Shown here: one piece after another, positions 10,401 to 22,387 of the stretch | Numbering within the stretch: position 1 is the stretch's first letter | Layout: every line of letters begins with the position of its first letter | From: Cranoglanis bouderius | Lineage: Eukaryota; Chordata; Actinopteri; Siluriformes; Cranoglanididae | Direction of reading: 5' to 3' | Length of the DNA: 64,000 bases | NCBI GenBank assembly: GCA_023630585.1 | Contig: CM042547.1 | Location: 3,594,668-3,658,667 of the forward strand | Translations under genes and position numbers: made by a program | The notes under the pieces: model-generated | What the model saw: the letters and a program-made list of their open reading frames with translations, nothing else | What the model was told of the DNA's origin: nothing | Databases searched by the model: none

Positions 10401-11843
10401 GATTTCCTGGATTATGTTACATGAAATATCACACATGGATATTTCTTATTTGCGACCAACTTATTATGTGATGCTTCATTATGTGATGTGTTCACAAATA
10501 GATTCACCACTGTCTTATTTTTATGTCCTCTGTGGCGTCTGGTAGCTGTATAATGCCTTCCCTCGTCTCTTTGATCATCTTCCTGGCCCCCATCAGAAGA
10601 TTTTTGCCAACTATGCAAATATAGTAGAGTTTTTAAAAGAAGAAATGAGAAAACACAAGGAGGACTGGGATCCCTCAAATTCTCGGGATTACATCGACAG
10701 TTACCTTCTAGAAATGGAAAAGGTTTGTTTAAGATGTTAGCACATTTTCTCTGGAACAGTGTGTGGGCCTGATTCACAAAAAGGAACCAGTCATGGACAA
10801 TGTTTAACACTTCTCTTTTTGAATAAATTAGAAAAAGAGTGATCCTGAAGCTGGGTTTAATGTCGAGACGTTATTGATTGCAATGCTGGACATGCTTGAA
10901 GCAGGGACAGAAACCATAGCCACTACAATACGCTGGGGTCTTCTCTTCATGATGAAGTACCCTGAGATACAGAGTGAGCACATGCATATACCATTTCATA
11001 AATATCATAAGTCAGTACTTACAGAGGAACATGGAGAAAGAGTCTGTTGAGTCTGAAAACTATATACAGTCCTACATTCAATATGCTTCACAACTATTTT
11101 TGAAATTAGGACTAGTCTTATTTTTCCAGAAAAGGTACAGGCAGAGATAGACAAAGTGATTGGACAGTCACGCCAGGCCAGAATGGCCGACAAACCCAAC
11201 ATGCCCTACACTGAAGCTGTTATTCATGAGATTCAAAGGATGGGCAACATTGTGCCTCTGGGTTTCCCCAAGATGGCTTCTAAAGATACTGTACTGGGTG
11301 GATTCTTCATACCAAAGGTTTGACCTTAATCACCAAATAAAATATTAATTATGTATAAATAATTATTACATTTCATAACATAAATAATCAATACATTTTC
11401 TCTCATTAGGGCACAACTGTGATTACAAACCTATCGTCTGTGCTTAATGACAAGAACGAGTGGGAAACACCAGTCACGTTTAACCCAGGACACTTTCTGG
11501 ATGCTCAAGGCCAGTTCCTGAAGAAGGATGCTTTCCTTCCCTTTTCAGCAGGTACAGCAAATATGCAATGCTATATACTGTAGACGTCTGACAAATGGAT
11601 AATACAAACAAGAAATAACAGTTAATGTAATACTTAGTACAAGATGTCTCATTTATGTTTTTTGCAGGTAAGAGATCATGTCTGGGGGAGCAGCTGGCTC
11701 GTATGGAGCTCTTCCTGTTCTTCACCTCTCTGTTGCAGTGCTTTACATTCTCCCCTGGTCCTGGAGATGAGCTCAGCTTGGAAGGTCAGCTGGGCTTCAC
11801 ATATGCACCCAGACCCTACTGCATGTGTGCCACCCCACGCTAA
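7080..11843 (+). CDS. Cytochrome P450 family 2, CYP2J2-like (gene A)
   Basis: A microsomal heme monooxygenase, expected to oxidise fatty acids or xenobiotics with NADPH-P450 reductase at the ER. Nine exons chain in phase: 7080-7262, 7559-7721, 9829-9978, 10183-10340, 10546-10722, 10832-10973, 11130-11317, 11410-11551, 11668-11843; 492 residues. Exon sizes 163, 150, 177, 142, 188 and 142 are the classical CYP2 pattern. Visible motifs: N-terminal membrane helix (about 15-30), Pro-rich FPPGPWPLP (35-43), I-helix AGTET (301-305), K-helix EIQR (358-361), PGHF (413-416) and heme loop FSAGKRSCLG (432-441, Cys439). Intron 2 has a GC donor (7722). Intron 2 also holds a TA run, a Tc1-like element and a dispersed repeat. 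An AATAAA lies at 12222. Position beside hook1 favours the fish CYP2N/P/V/AD group; I cannot assign the subfamily. Confidence 0.93.
7321..7394. repeat. (TA)n microsatellite in gene A intron 1
   Basis: About 37 TA units, 60 bp after the exon 1 donor. The pseudogene copy at 4646 has only four units, so the run expanded after the duplication or shrank there. Confidence 0.95.
7722..7727 (+). other. GC splice donor, gene A intron 2
   Basis: Exon 2 must end after base 7721 to keep its family-typical 163-bp length and phase 1. The next bases are GCAAGTA, a good GC-AG type donor. The nearest GT (7726) would make a 167-bp exon and shift the frame into exon 3. Gene B has an ordinary GTAAGT at the same junction. 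Confidence 0.75.
7974..8982 (-). mobile_element. Decayed Tc1-like transposon in gene A intron 2
   Basis: Inverted ends start CAGTTGCA on both sides and are flanked by TA (7972-7973 and 8983-8984). The repeat extends through CATTGCAAATCAGG, roughly 50 bp at about 88% identity. Minus-strand frames contain KPQKFWDSVLWGDETKLELF, the first catalytic Asp region, and a GNGNLQL-type block, but frameshifts occur and the later Asp/Glu blocks are missing. Confidence 0.88.
9180..9640. repeat. Dispersed repeat (copy 1 of 3), gene A intron 2
   Basis: It shares with 27180-27665 and 42093-42775 the ordered motifs GGAGACTCCTT-like, AATAAA plus CACCT/GTCTCC, GTGGAGCATC, CTGTTACTATAGAAAC, GAACGAGC and, at the end, TTTTGACCAATCAG. 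No protein is encoded. Confidence 0.6.
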
Positions 11844-12221
11844 GAGCCCATACACAAATATAAACGTTTCTAAGCTAGCTGTTGTAAGAAACCTTATCTT
11901 GACCCCTGTGATTTATTCCAACAGCTATATTTTTTTAAATTAGAAACAAGTATGATGCATTTTATTTTGGTTTCTAGCAGCATTATAGTACAGAATAACT
12001 ACAATGCATTTATTATTGTTTGACATGATTTGATTTTAACCAGCCTATAATTCTCCCTTTACTGTGAGGGGAAATATTTCTTCAAACACCTTTGTTTTTG
12101 TTATATAGTATACTTCCAGTGCGTGTATCTACTTCACATTTACACACATAATGTCTTTTGACTTTATACTTATAAATATGAAAATATGTATTCATAAGCA
12201 TGAACAAATTTATGTTTAAAA

Positions 12222-12227
12222 AATAAA
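12222..12227 (+). terminator. Candidate polyadenylation signal of gene A
   Basis: AATAAA, 379 bp after the stop codon, in unique AT-rich DNA and before the next repeat. Confidence 0.5.
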
Positions 12228-12309
12228 ATTGATAGTATTCGACACCACAAATGAACAATGTTAGTAGTTTGCTTCAAAGCCATAATTGGCGATTATAGCT
12301 TTGGGAAAT

Positions 12310-13152
12310 CTTTGGGACATCCATCCATTTTCCATACCGCTTATCCTACACAGGGTCACAGGGAGCCTGGAGCCTATCCCAGGGGACTCAGGGCACAAGG
12401 TGGGGGACACCCTAGATGGGGTACCAACCCATCACAGGGCACAATTGCACACACATTCAATTCAATTCAATTCAATTTTATTTGTATAGCGCTTTTAACA
12501 ATGGACATTGTCACAAAGCAGCTTTACAGAAATATATAAATTCAGAATATAAAATTTAAATGTATATGTTTATCCCTAATATCAAGCCAGAGGCGATGGT
12601 GGAAAGGAAAGACTCCATGAGATGATATGAGGAAGAAACCTTGAGAGGAACCAGACTCAAAAGGGTACCCATCCTCATCTGGGTGACACCGGATAGTGCA
12701 ATTATAAATAAAACCCTTCTATAACTGTGTAATACATGGTCAAAATGTGCAATTGTGTAACCAGGAAATTTATAACCAGGAGACAGCAAGTGATTTCCAA
12801 GTGATAAGAACTCCAACCAGAAGTAGGGCATTACGATGGATCAGGCAGGTCCAGAGAATAGAAGGGGTCAGGATCACTGGTATCTCAGGACTAGCGTGTG
12901 TAGCTCGACAGAGACACAGAAAGAGAGACAGACAGAGAGAGACATAGACCATTAAGGCTACACACTACAGACAATTTGGAAATGCCACTCAGCCTACAAC
13001 GCATGTCTTTAAACTGGAAGAGGAAACCGGAGTACCTGGAGGAAACCCCTGCAGCACGCGGAGAGCATGCAAACTCCGCACCAACAGGGTGGAGGAACCC
13101 CAACCCCGGAGGTGCGAGGCAAACATGCTAACCACTAAGCCACCATGCCCCC
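12310..13152. repeat. Common fish repeat, split by a nested repeat at 12453-12957
   Basis: The outer repeat begins CATCCATTTTCCATACCGCT and CAGGGTCACAGGGAGCCTGG, stops at CACACACATTC, and resumes at about 12958 with ACACACTACAGACAATTTGG, ending CTAACCACTAAGCCACC. Removing 12453-12957 restores the usual continuous order of this family. The inserted block is the (TTCAA)n-headed repeat also seen at 3293. This is a clean nested insertion. Confidence 0.8.
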
Positions 13153-13744
13153 AATATAAAACCATTACAAACATTATATTGTATATAGTTTTCTTTATCA
13201 TGACTGCCTAAGAGACTCATTAAAAATAAACACATTGAATGTATCTCCTGTTTGATGTCATAAGGGTCAGCTCTGGTGATCTTATCACATTTGGAAGTAG
13301 GTTAAAAATTTTCCGTCAGTAACTCATGAAAGACCATGTTACATAACACAAGCCTTATGTTCTACATACACTATGTCTTTCTGTAGCACTATATGCAGCT
13401 GTTCAAGTCCCACAAGTCACTTCATCATACATCAAATGTATGATGTTCTGTGTATGGTGAATGAAAAAAAATTATTAAATTATTGTGGATTTTCAAAACC
13501 ATTGTACTGTATGTAAAAAGGAAGGTGGATTTCAGTGGGGAAAACAGCACTGGAATGTGCTTCCACTGGACCAGAACGTAAATAGTTCTGTTTTACTTGG
13601 AGACCACAAGAGGCTGATTATGTAACCATGAACTCCTGAACCGTGTGCACAGATGTAGACATGTTAGCTTGAGGTACACTAGAGGATTATCCAAAGCATT
13701 GCTCTAAGTTACTCCAAATAATCTGTCCTCGGGCCAAGATAGCT

Positions 13745-16700
13745 ATGATTTTTTATTCCTTCTACGAGCTGTTCACTTTTAAAGAGTGGCTGATTTTCAC
13801 CGCAGTTCTCTTGTTTTTTATTCATATTACTTGGAACAAAAATTCACCTAACTTTCCTCCAGGACCTCTGCCTTTGCCTTTCCTGGGAAATGTCTTTACA
13901 GGAGGTGACTATAAAACAATGAATAAGGTGTGAGGTTTTTTTGTTGTTGTTTTGTTTTGTTTTAAAGTCTAATAATGACTATAGAAAAAAAGTGATGACT
14001 ATCTGAACTGTCGCTAAGTATTAAACATATGAACTTAAATATTTGTCTAATCTATATTAGTAAATCATATGCCTTTGATATTAAGATGGTACACTCTGCT
14101 AAACTAGTGTTGAATCAGTTCTTAAAGAATAGCATTTGTTTGAAAGGTTAAGTCTATGGTTAACCATAAACTTCAGGAGTTAACACTTTGTGAGTAAAAT
14201 GCTCATTTTCAAATGCTAAGTAAGTATGAAAAAATGACTGATTTCAATATACATCGATTGTATATTACATTGTATTGTATGTCTATTTTTTCCCAGTTAG
14301 CAGAAAAGTATGGGAATGTTTTCAGTCTCAGGAGAGGTTCTACCAAAATTGTGTATATTTCTGGATATAAGATGGTGAAAGAAGCTCTTGTCATTCAAGG
14401 AGAAAGCTTTGCTCGTTGTGTTTCACCTTTATTTGATGAAATTTACAAAGGCAGAGGTAAGTCTGAACATCTGAACATGTATGTATACAATACTTTTACT
14501 TAAATTCAGTATGTTTAGAAGACTACACCAAATAAGAATATAGCACTTTCCACTGAATATGCATTTACATCCTTCAGTGTGTACAGTGTGCGTTGTGTTA
14601 TCATTTAAATTACTAAATAGCATTAATGAAAGGAAAGTAAGGCTCCGCCTGCACCTCGAGGTTAGATGTACATGTCTACAAAAAAAATGTTTTCACTTTT
14701 ACTTTAACCTCCTTCTTTCTGATTCATATAACTTGTTTTATTCTTCTGTATTGTGGAACATGGGTGGAAAAGGTCTGTCATTTACCAATGGCTACTCATG
14801 GAAGAAGCACCAACAGTTTGCTGTTAGTTACTTCAAGAACTTTGGAGAGAAAAGGGAGACTCTGCAACACAAGATCCAGCAGGAATGCTACTTCCTGTGT
14901 GAAGCATTCAAAGAGGAACAGGGTGAGTTCTGTAGTAGTGGAGCAAGAACAGTATTATTAAGGAAATTTCAGGTGTACTACAGCACAGATCCCAGGCTCT
15001 GATTCAAACCTGAGCTTGGCTTACTGTCTGTCTGGTGTTTTGCATGTTCTTCCTGCATGTTTTCACTGGGTTCTCCAGTTTTCTCCCACATCCCAAAATT
15101 ATGCTGGTTGGTAGACTGGCTACAGTAAATTGGCCCTAGGTGTAAATGAGTATCCAGAGCCTTGTATGCAGTGTTTCCAGCATAGGCCAGCTCTACAGCA
15201 ACACTGACCAGGAAAAAGCAGTTACTGAATATAAATAAATTAATTCATTTATAATGGATGAATGAATGAATGAATGATTTCTTGACTATCAAAGAGCTGG
15301 ATATGAACTGTTGGGCACTGCCATATCACTGCCAGCCTCATGTGTAAACACAATCTAAGTTTACCATAATCCTTAATAAAGCCCGTCACAACCTGTGTTA
15401 ATTAATAACAAGAGCACCATTTCCCAAGACCATCCCCTGATTACTATTACACACCTGTTTCCAATCACACTAATCCCTTCAAATAATCCTGTTCATAGTG
15501 AAGTCTTGCTATAGTGTTCTGTCAGTGATGAGTCTGAGCCTTTTGTTCTGATTGACATTCTGCTTTTGTCTTATTGTAATGTTTGTGTTTGTCCTAGTAC
15601 CTGCTCTAAATTCTGTGTTTGCTACATGCCTTGGATTGCCTGCTTTGTGTGTCATTTTTAATAAACCTAAATTTGCAATCAAACCCTGTGCAAACTTCTG
15701 GTTGATGTTGTAGACCACTGTTACACATGGAAGACTTTCAATAGCATTTCACTGGGGACCAGAAAATAATTGAAAATTATTATATCCATCACATAAGTAA
15801 TCACTCATCATACCTATACATTCAGGTGCACCTACCATGTAGGTCATTTTGTAAGTATAAAATTATAGACAGTATCTGTTGCTATGCCCCAGAAAGGGAC
15901 GAGATATTATTCCTTCTGAGCACAGTAGTGACAATGGCATGGTAGTGTCATGTTAATGAGTGTTGTGCTGCTATGGGCGTATCAGGTACAGCAGTGAGCC
16001 CATTTTAAAATAATAAGAGTTCTTGTTTTACGTACAAGGTACTGTATGTTCAATGTCAGTAACTCCAAATGAGATATTCAGATTGTATAGCTTTTTTGCT
16101 GTTGTTCTCTCACCTCACATTCAAGAAGATGTTTCTAAACTGCAGGCTGTCCATTTGACCCTCTCATCAAAATCAATAATGCAGTAGCCAATGTGATTGG
16201 CACCCTGGTATTTGGGCATCGCTATGAGTATGATGACATTCAATTTCAGAAACTTCTACGCATGAGCGCAGAGTCTGTGTATCTCACTGGCTCTGTGTGG
16301 AATGAGGTAAAGGATTCAGTTTGTCACTTTAATGAACAAAAATGAAGTGCAACAGCTCAAATTAGGGCTAATTAATAAGAAAAATAAATCAAAATATGCT
16401 GTACAACCTCCAACATTCATTAGCAATAATTTGTGTATTGTTTTATATAATTATTATTAAGCAACATTCTGTGCTTAACTGCTTTCAGTTGTATGATGCA
16501 TATCCAAGGATAATGAAAATCTTACCAGGACCTCATCACACTATAATAGCAAACTATCGCAGACTGGCAGCCTTTTTGGGAGAGAAGACTGAGAAACACA
16601 AACAGGACTGGGACCCGAATGAGCCTCGAGATTACATCTACTCCTACTTAACAGAAATTGAGAAGGTACTCAAAATGAAACATGCTAACGATAAGATATA

Positions 16701-19700
16701 GTTTAGTATTATGTACTGGTTTATTACATACAGGCTAGAAGATAACATGAGCATACACTATATGGCCAAAAGTTTGTGGACACCTGACCACCACACCTAT
16801 ATGTGGATCTTCCCAAAACTTTGCCACAAAGTTGGAAGCACACATTTGTACAGGATGTCTTTCTATGCTGTAGAATTACAATTTCCCTTCACTGGAACTA
16901 AAAGGCCCAAACATGTTCCAGCATGACAATGCCCCTGTGCACAAAGCGAGCTCCATGAAGACATGCTTTGCCAAGGCTGGAGTGGAAGAACTCAAGTGTC
17001 CTGCACAGAGCCCTGACTGAACACCTTTGGAATGAACTGGAACACCAACTGCACCCTAGACCTCCTCACCCAACATCAGTATCTGATCTCACTAATGCTC
17101 TTGTGGCTGAATGAACACAAATCTCCACAGTCACGCTCCAAAATCTAATGGAAAGCCTTCCCAGAAGAGTGGAGCTTATTATAACAGCAAAGGGGGACCA
17201 ACTGCATGTTAATGCCCATGGATTTAGAATGGCCACATATGGGTGTGATGGTCAGGTGTCCACATACTTTTGGCCATATATGACTGTTCATTCATTTTGC
17301 TCTAGATTTTCTCTTTAATGTGCATTTCCTGAAACAATCTTCAGAGGAGAAATGACAAGGAGGCCCATTTTAACACAGACAACTTGGAATGGTGTATGGT
17401 GGACCTGTTTGAGGGAGGAACTGAGACAACAACTAACACCCTACGCTGGGCTCTGCTTTACATGATAAAATATCCACTCATACAGGGTTAGTGTGAGTAA
17501 ACAAAAGTTTACGGACACTTGACCATCACACCCATATGTGCTTTTTGAACATCCCATTCCAGATTTTTTCTCCCTTTTGCTGTTATAATAAACCTTAGTT
17601 CCTAAGGCCCACATATAGGTGTGATGGTCAGGTGTCCACAAACATATAGTGCCATATAGTGTATATTAAACTTATTGTAAATTTTGTATGAGGTGTAGCA
17701 GTCTAAAAGTAAATTAACCATAAAATTGCCTTTCCCTCCAATTAGAGAAAGTCCAGGAGGAGATTGAATGTGTGATTGGACAGACACATTTCCCCACTAT
17801 GGCAGACAAAGCCAGCATGCCCTACACCAATGCTGTCCTTCATGAAGTGCAGAGGAAAGGTGATACTGTCCCACTGAATATGGCCAGGGTGGCCACAAAA
17901 GACACTACACTGGGGGGATATTCGGTACCAAAGGTAAGGGGGAATGCATTTTCATATTCAAACTCAAAGAGTCATTCATTTATCTTCAGTATCTGCTTTA
18001 TACTGATCAGGGACCCAAAGCCTACCCCAGAAACACTGGGCAGAAGGCGGGAAAATGGTATGAAAATGGAATGCCAGTCCATCACATGGAATACTCAAAG
18101 ATTTTGTCTAAAATATAGAGGAAAATGTTATAAAGATTACCTGAAGTTTATTAAACAGATACTAAAATATACTATATGTTACACTGATTATTTCTTCTTC
18201 AATTCTTCTTCTTTTCCTTTCGGCTGTTCCCTTCAAGGGTCGCCACAGTGAATCATCTGCCTCCATCTAGCCCTATCCCCTGCATCCTCTTCTCTCAGAC
18301 CGACTACCTTCATGTCCTCCTTCACTACATCCATAAACCTCCTCTTTGGTCTTCCTCTTGGCCTCCTGCCTGGCAGCTCTAACCTCAGCATCCTTTTACC
18401 GATATATTCACAAACCATCTCAACCTGGCCTCTCTAACTTTGTCTCCAAAACATCTCACATGTGCTGTCCCCCTGATGTACTCATTCCTGATTCTATCCA
18501 TCCTCGTCACTCCTAAAGAGAACCTCAACATCTTCAGCTCTGCTACCGCTAACTCTTCCTCCTGTCTTTTCCTCAGTGCAACTGTCTCCAAACCATACAA
18601 CATCGCTGGTCTCACTACTGTCCTGTACACCTTTCTTTTCATTCTTGCTGGTACTCTTTTATCACACAACAGACCCGACACTTTTCTCCACCCATTCCAA
18701 CCTCCCTGCACACGCTTCTTCACCTCTTTTCCACACTCCCCATTGCTCTGGACCCTAAGTACTTAAAATCCTGCACCTTCTTTATCTCTTCTCCCTGTAA
18801 CCTCACTGTTCCACTTGGATCCCTCTCATTCACACACATGTATTCTGTCTTGCTGCGACTAACCTTCATTCCTCTTCTCTCCAGAGCAAACCTCCACCTC
18901 TCTAGAGTTTCCTCCACCTGCTCCCTGCTCTCACTACAGATCACAATGTCATCCGCAAACATCATAGTCCATGGAGATTCCTGTCTGACCTCATCTGTCA
19001 GCCTGTCCATCACCACCGTAAACAAGAAGGGGCTCAGAGCCGATCCTTGATGCAGTCCCACCTTCACCGTGAACTCCTCTGTCACACCTACCGCACACCT
19101 TACCACTGTCCTACTGCTCTCATACATATCCTGCACCAATCTAACATACTTCTCTGCCACTCCAGACCTCCTCATACAATACCACAGCTCCTCTCTTGGC
19201 ACCCTGTCATACGCTTTCTCTAAATCTACAAAGACACAATGCAGCTCTTTCTGACCCTCTCTGTACTTCTCCATCAACATTCTCAAAGCAAATATTGCAT
19301 CTGTAGTGCTCTTTCTTGTCATGAAACCATACTGCTGCTCACAAATGCTCACTTCTCCCCTTTTGCCTTGCTTCCACTACTCTTTCCCACAACTTCATTG
19401 TATGGCTCATCAGCTTAATACCTCTGTAGTTTCCACAACTCTGCACATCTCCCTTGTTCTTAAAAATCGGCACCAAAACACTTCTCCTCCATTCCTCAGG
19501 CATCCTCTCTCTCTCTGAGACCTCGTTGAACAACCTAGTTAAAAACTCTACTGCCATCTCTCCTAGACACTTCCATACCTCCACTGGTATGTCATCAGGA
19601 CCAACCGCCTTTCCTCTCTGCATCCTCTTCAAAGCTCTCCTAACTTCACCCTTGCTAATCCTTTCTACTTCCTGCTCAACAATATTTGCCTCTACTACTC

Positions 19701-21855
19701 TTCTCTCTCTGTCATTTTCCTCATTCATCAGTTCCTCAAAGTACTCCTTCCATCTTTCCCTCACCCTCCTGTCACCTGTCAACACATTTCCATCTCTATC
19801 TTTAATCACTCTAACCTGCTGCACATCCTTACCATCTCTATCCCTCTGCCTCGCCAACCAATACAAAGCCCTCTCACCTTCCTTACTATCTAACCTTGCA
19901 TACATGTCCTCATAAGCTTTCTGTTTGGCCTTTGCCACCTCTATCTTAACCTCACGCTGCATCTCCCTATATTCCTGTCTACTTTCCTCCGTCCTCTCAC
20001 TGTCCCACTTCTTCCTAGCTAACCTCTTCTTCTGGATACTCTCCTGAACTTCCTCATTCCACCACCAAGTCTCCTTGTCTTCTTTCCTCCTTCCAAATGA
20101 CACACCTAGCATCTTCCTACCTGTCTCCCTGTTCACTTTGGCTGTAGTAGTCCAGTCATCTGGAAGCACCTCCTGACCACCTAAAGCCTGTCTCAACTCC
20201 TCCCTGAAAACCGCACAGCACTCTTCCTTTTCCAACTTCCACCACTTTGTCTTCTGCTCTGCCTTTGCTCTCTTCATCTTCCTCACCACCAGAGTCATCT
20301 TACACACCACCATCCTATGCTGTCTAGCTACACTCTCTCCTACCACTACTTTGCAATCGCTAATCTCCATCAGATTACAGTGTCTACATAAGATATAGTC
20401 CACCTGTGTGCTCCTGCCACCACTCTTCTATGTCACCCTGTGTTCCTGCCTCTTCTGAAAGTACGTGTTCACCACAGCCATCTCCATACTTTTAGCAAAG
20501 TCTACCAACCTCTGTCCTTCTGGATTCCTTACCTGAAGACCAAACCTGCCCATCACTTCCTCATCCCCACTATTCCCTTCACCAACATGTCCATTAAAGT
20601 CTGCCCCTATCACCACTCTCTCACCTCTGGGAACACTCTGCATCACTTCCTCAAGCTCGCTCCAGAATCTGTCTTTCTCCTCTTGCTCACAACCTACTTG
20701 TGGAGCGTAAGCACTAACAACATTCAACATCACACCTTCAATTTCCAACTTCAGACTCATCAACCTGACACTCTCTTTACCTCCAGAACATTCTTCACAA
20801 ACTCCTCCTTCAGGATCACTCCTACTCCATTTCTCTTCCTGTCCACCCCATGATAAAACAGTTTAAACCCTGCTCCAATGCTTCTAGCCTTGCTCCCTTT
20901 CCACCTGGTCTCCTGGACACACAGAATGTCGACTTTCCTCCTCTGCATCATATCTACCAGCTCTCTGCCTTTACCTGTCATCGTACCAACATTCAAAGTC
21001 CCTACTTTCAGTCCTAAACTCCTGCCTTTCCTCTTCTCTCTCTGCCTACGGACACGCCTTCCTCCTCTAACACACCTTCTTCCTCTCCTTCTTCGACCAA
21101 CAGTAGCCCAATTTCCACCAGTGCCCTGTAGGTCACGGCACCGATGGCGGGGCCCCGACCGATCCGGTATGGAAGTCATGTTCGTGATTCGCATATTGAA
21201 TTTGGCAAAAGTTTTACGTCGGATGCCCTTCCTGTCACAACCCTCTCTATTTATCCGGGCTTGGGACCGGCACAAAAGTACACTGGCTTGTAACCTCCTG
21301 TGGCTAGATTGACCTCCTGTGGTTAGATTTCTTCTTCAATTAATAACCCCCAATATTCAATTTTATAATTATTTTGGACGATTTTGCTTTTGTTCATAGG
21401 GAACCATAATGATTACCAACCTCTCTTCTGTGCTGCATGATAAAAATGAGTGGGAAACACCAGACACCTTCAACCCAGAGCACTTTCTGGACTCAGAGGG
21501 CCATTTCCGCAGGAGAGATGCTTTTCTTCCGTTCTCTGCAGGTACAGTAAAATGTATTAATTATCTAACTCTACATAATGCATCTTAGATGCAGTGTTAA
21601 AAACTCTGAGGCACTCATTTACCAAGCTAAGCTGTTGAAATTGAAAAAGTCATGATCTTTATATGGCTGTGCATTGCAGGTAAGAGGATGTGTCCTGGTG
21701 AGTACCTGGCTCGTGTGGAATTGTTCCTTCTCTTCACCTGCCTCCTGCAGAAATTTACGTTTCACCCTCCACCTGGAGAAGAGCCCAGTATGGACAGTCA
21801 GCTTGGCTTTACTAAGGTCCCCATGCCGTATAAGTTGTGTGCCTCCCAACGTTGA
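13745..21855 (+). CDS. Cytochrome P450 family 2, CYP2J2-like (gene B)
   Basis: Second ER P450 monooxygenase of the cluster. Exons: 13745-13927, 14297-14456, 14773-14922, 16146-16306, 16489-16665, 17345-17486, 17746-17933, 21400-21541, 21680-21855; all GT-AG, total 492 residues. Motifs: membrane helix near 14-30, FPPGPLPLP (35-43), I-helix GGTET (301-305), K-helix ExxR as EVQR (358-361), PEHF (413-416), heme loop FSAGKRMCPG (432-441, Cys439). Exon 2 is one codon shorter than in gene A, and the usual DRP motif before PLF reads ARCVSP, an odd substrate-region change. Introns hold repeats, and intron 7 a full RTE LINE. An AATAAA lies at 22339. It is a diverged tandem paralogue of gene A and may differ in substrate. 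It looks intact. Confidence 0.93.
15020..15250. repeat. Fragment of common fish repeat, gene B intron 3
   Basis: The text CAGTTTTCTCCCACATCCCA and GTAAATTGGCCCTAGGTGTA marks a widespread dispersed fish family; a related stretch lies at 27912-28060. It is non-coding. Confidence 0.55.
15383..15724. mobile_element. Possible solo LTR, gene B intron 3
   Basis: Bases from TCACAACCTGTGTTAATTAA through a CCTGTTTCCAATCACAC motif to TGTTACA resemble promoter-like fish gypsy LTRs, including a late AATAAA (15659). The usual TG start is missing and no target duplication is obvious. Confidence 0.3.
16756..17281. mobile_element. Non-autonomous DNA transposon (TATATGGCCAAAAG family), intron 5 of gene B
   Basis: Ends are inverted: ACTATATGGCCAAAAGTTTG with GGACACCTGACC at the left, GGTCAGGTGTCCACATACTT and TTGGCCATATA at the right. 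The interior has decayed transposase-like text but no open frame. Related pieces sit at 17495-17665 and 49642-50216. Confidence 0.8.
17495..17665. mobile_element. Short remnant of the same transposon family, intron 6 of gene B
   Basis: Both ends of the family are present (ACACTTGACCATCACACCCA and GGTGTGATGGTCAGGTGTCC) with only about 90 bp between them. It is thus an internally deleted copy lying next to exon 6. Confidence 0.75.
18190..18204. repeat. Target site duplication, left copy
   Basis: ATTTCTTCTTCAATT is identical to 21327-21341 and flanks the LINE on both sides. Confidence 0.88.
18205..21326 (-). mobile_element. RTE-type LINE, near full length, intron 7 of gene B
   Basis: The minus strand encodes an apurinic-type endonuclease (VGTLNVGTMTGKGRELVDM, then CVQETRWKG) followed by a reverse transcriptase with a FVDLEKAYDRVPREELW block and the catalytic MMFADDIVICS box. 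This is the arrangement of RTE elements, the source of CFDP2-like proteins. The reading frame is broken: a stop after LEVKRVSG (about 20760), TAG at 20428-20430, a shift near 19345 and another near 18720. The element is antisense to the host gene, ends in a short simple tail at 18205, and has a perfect 15-bp target duplication, so insertion was complete and fairly recent. It should be spliced out with the 3.5 kb intron. Confidence 0.93.
21327..21341. repeat. Target site duplication, right copy
   Basis: Identical 15 bases to 18190-18204, lying just outside the LINE 5' end. Confidence 0.88.
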
Positions 21856-22338
21856 AGTCAAAGATGTTTAACAAAGATCCAAAGATGTTCAACAAAGATG
21901 CATGAGACGAAAATATTTAATATACTGTAGAACAGCTTAGGTTCAAGCATTTTGGAAAAGGTTTTTTTTTTTTTTTTTTTTTTTAAGAGAGCTGTTGTTA
22001 AGCTACTCCCTGACCCCTCGAACCTCTCCAATTACCATTTAATCTCCAACCCGCCTGCCATTTCTATCTGATTTTGAAGAAAGTTGTTCCCTAACAGCTT
22101 TGTATTTTCTAAGTAAGAATAACAAGCTTGATGTATTTCAATCTAGTTTTAACTTTCACTGGTTCAGTGAATGATTTCTCCTTTTTTCCAACTATTTTAA
22201 AGTTCAGCTTTTCAAATGGCCACTTGACTAATCTATGAGGGTTAAAGAATTGTCATTTTTGTCCAGCCTATTTCATTGACTAAATAACATAAAACTGAAG
22301 CATTTATGAAAAAACTCAGAAGTTCAGAGGATATGTGA

Positions 22339-22344
22339 AATAAA
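22339..22344 (+). terminator. Candidate polyadenylation signal of gene B
   Basis: AATAAA, 484 bp after the stop codon and 44 bp before a Tc1-like element. Confidence 0.4.
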
Positions 22345-22387
22345 TATGGAATTTATTATATTTCTAAAGTTTTTGAAGCCGCATTTA

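Noticed and set aside
18440..21312. Plus-strand open frames of 60-150 residues opposite the LINE
   Set aside because: They are antisense shadows of the RTE endonuclease/reverse transcriptase frames; the same shadows occur in the second copy on the opposite strand.
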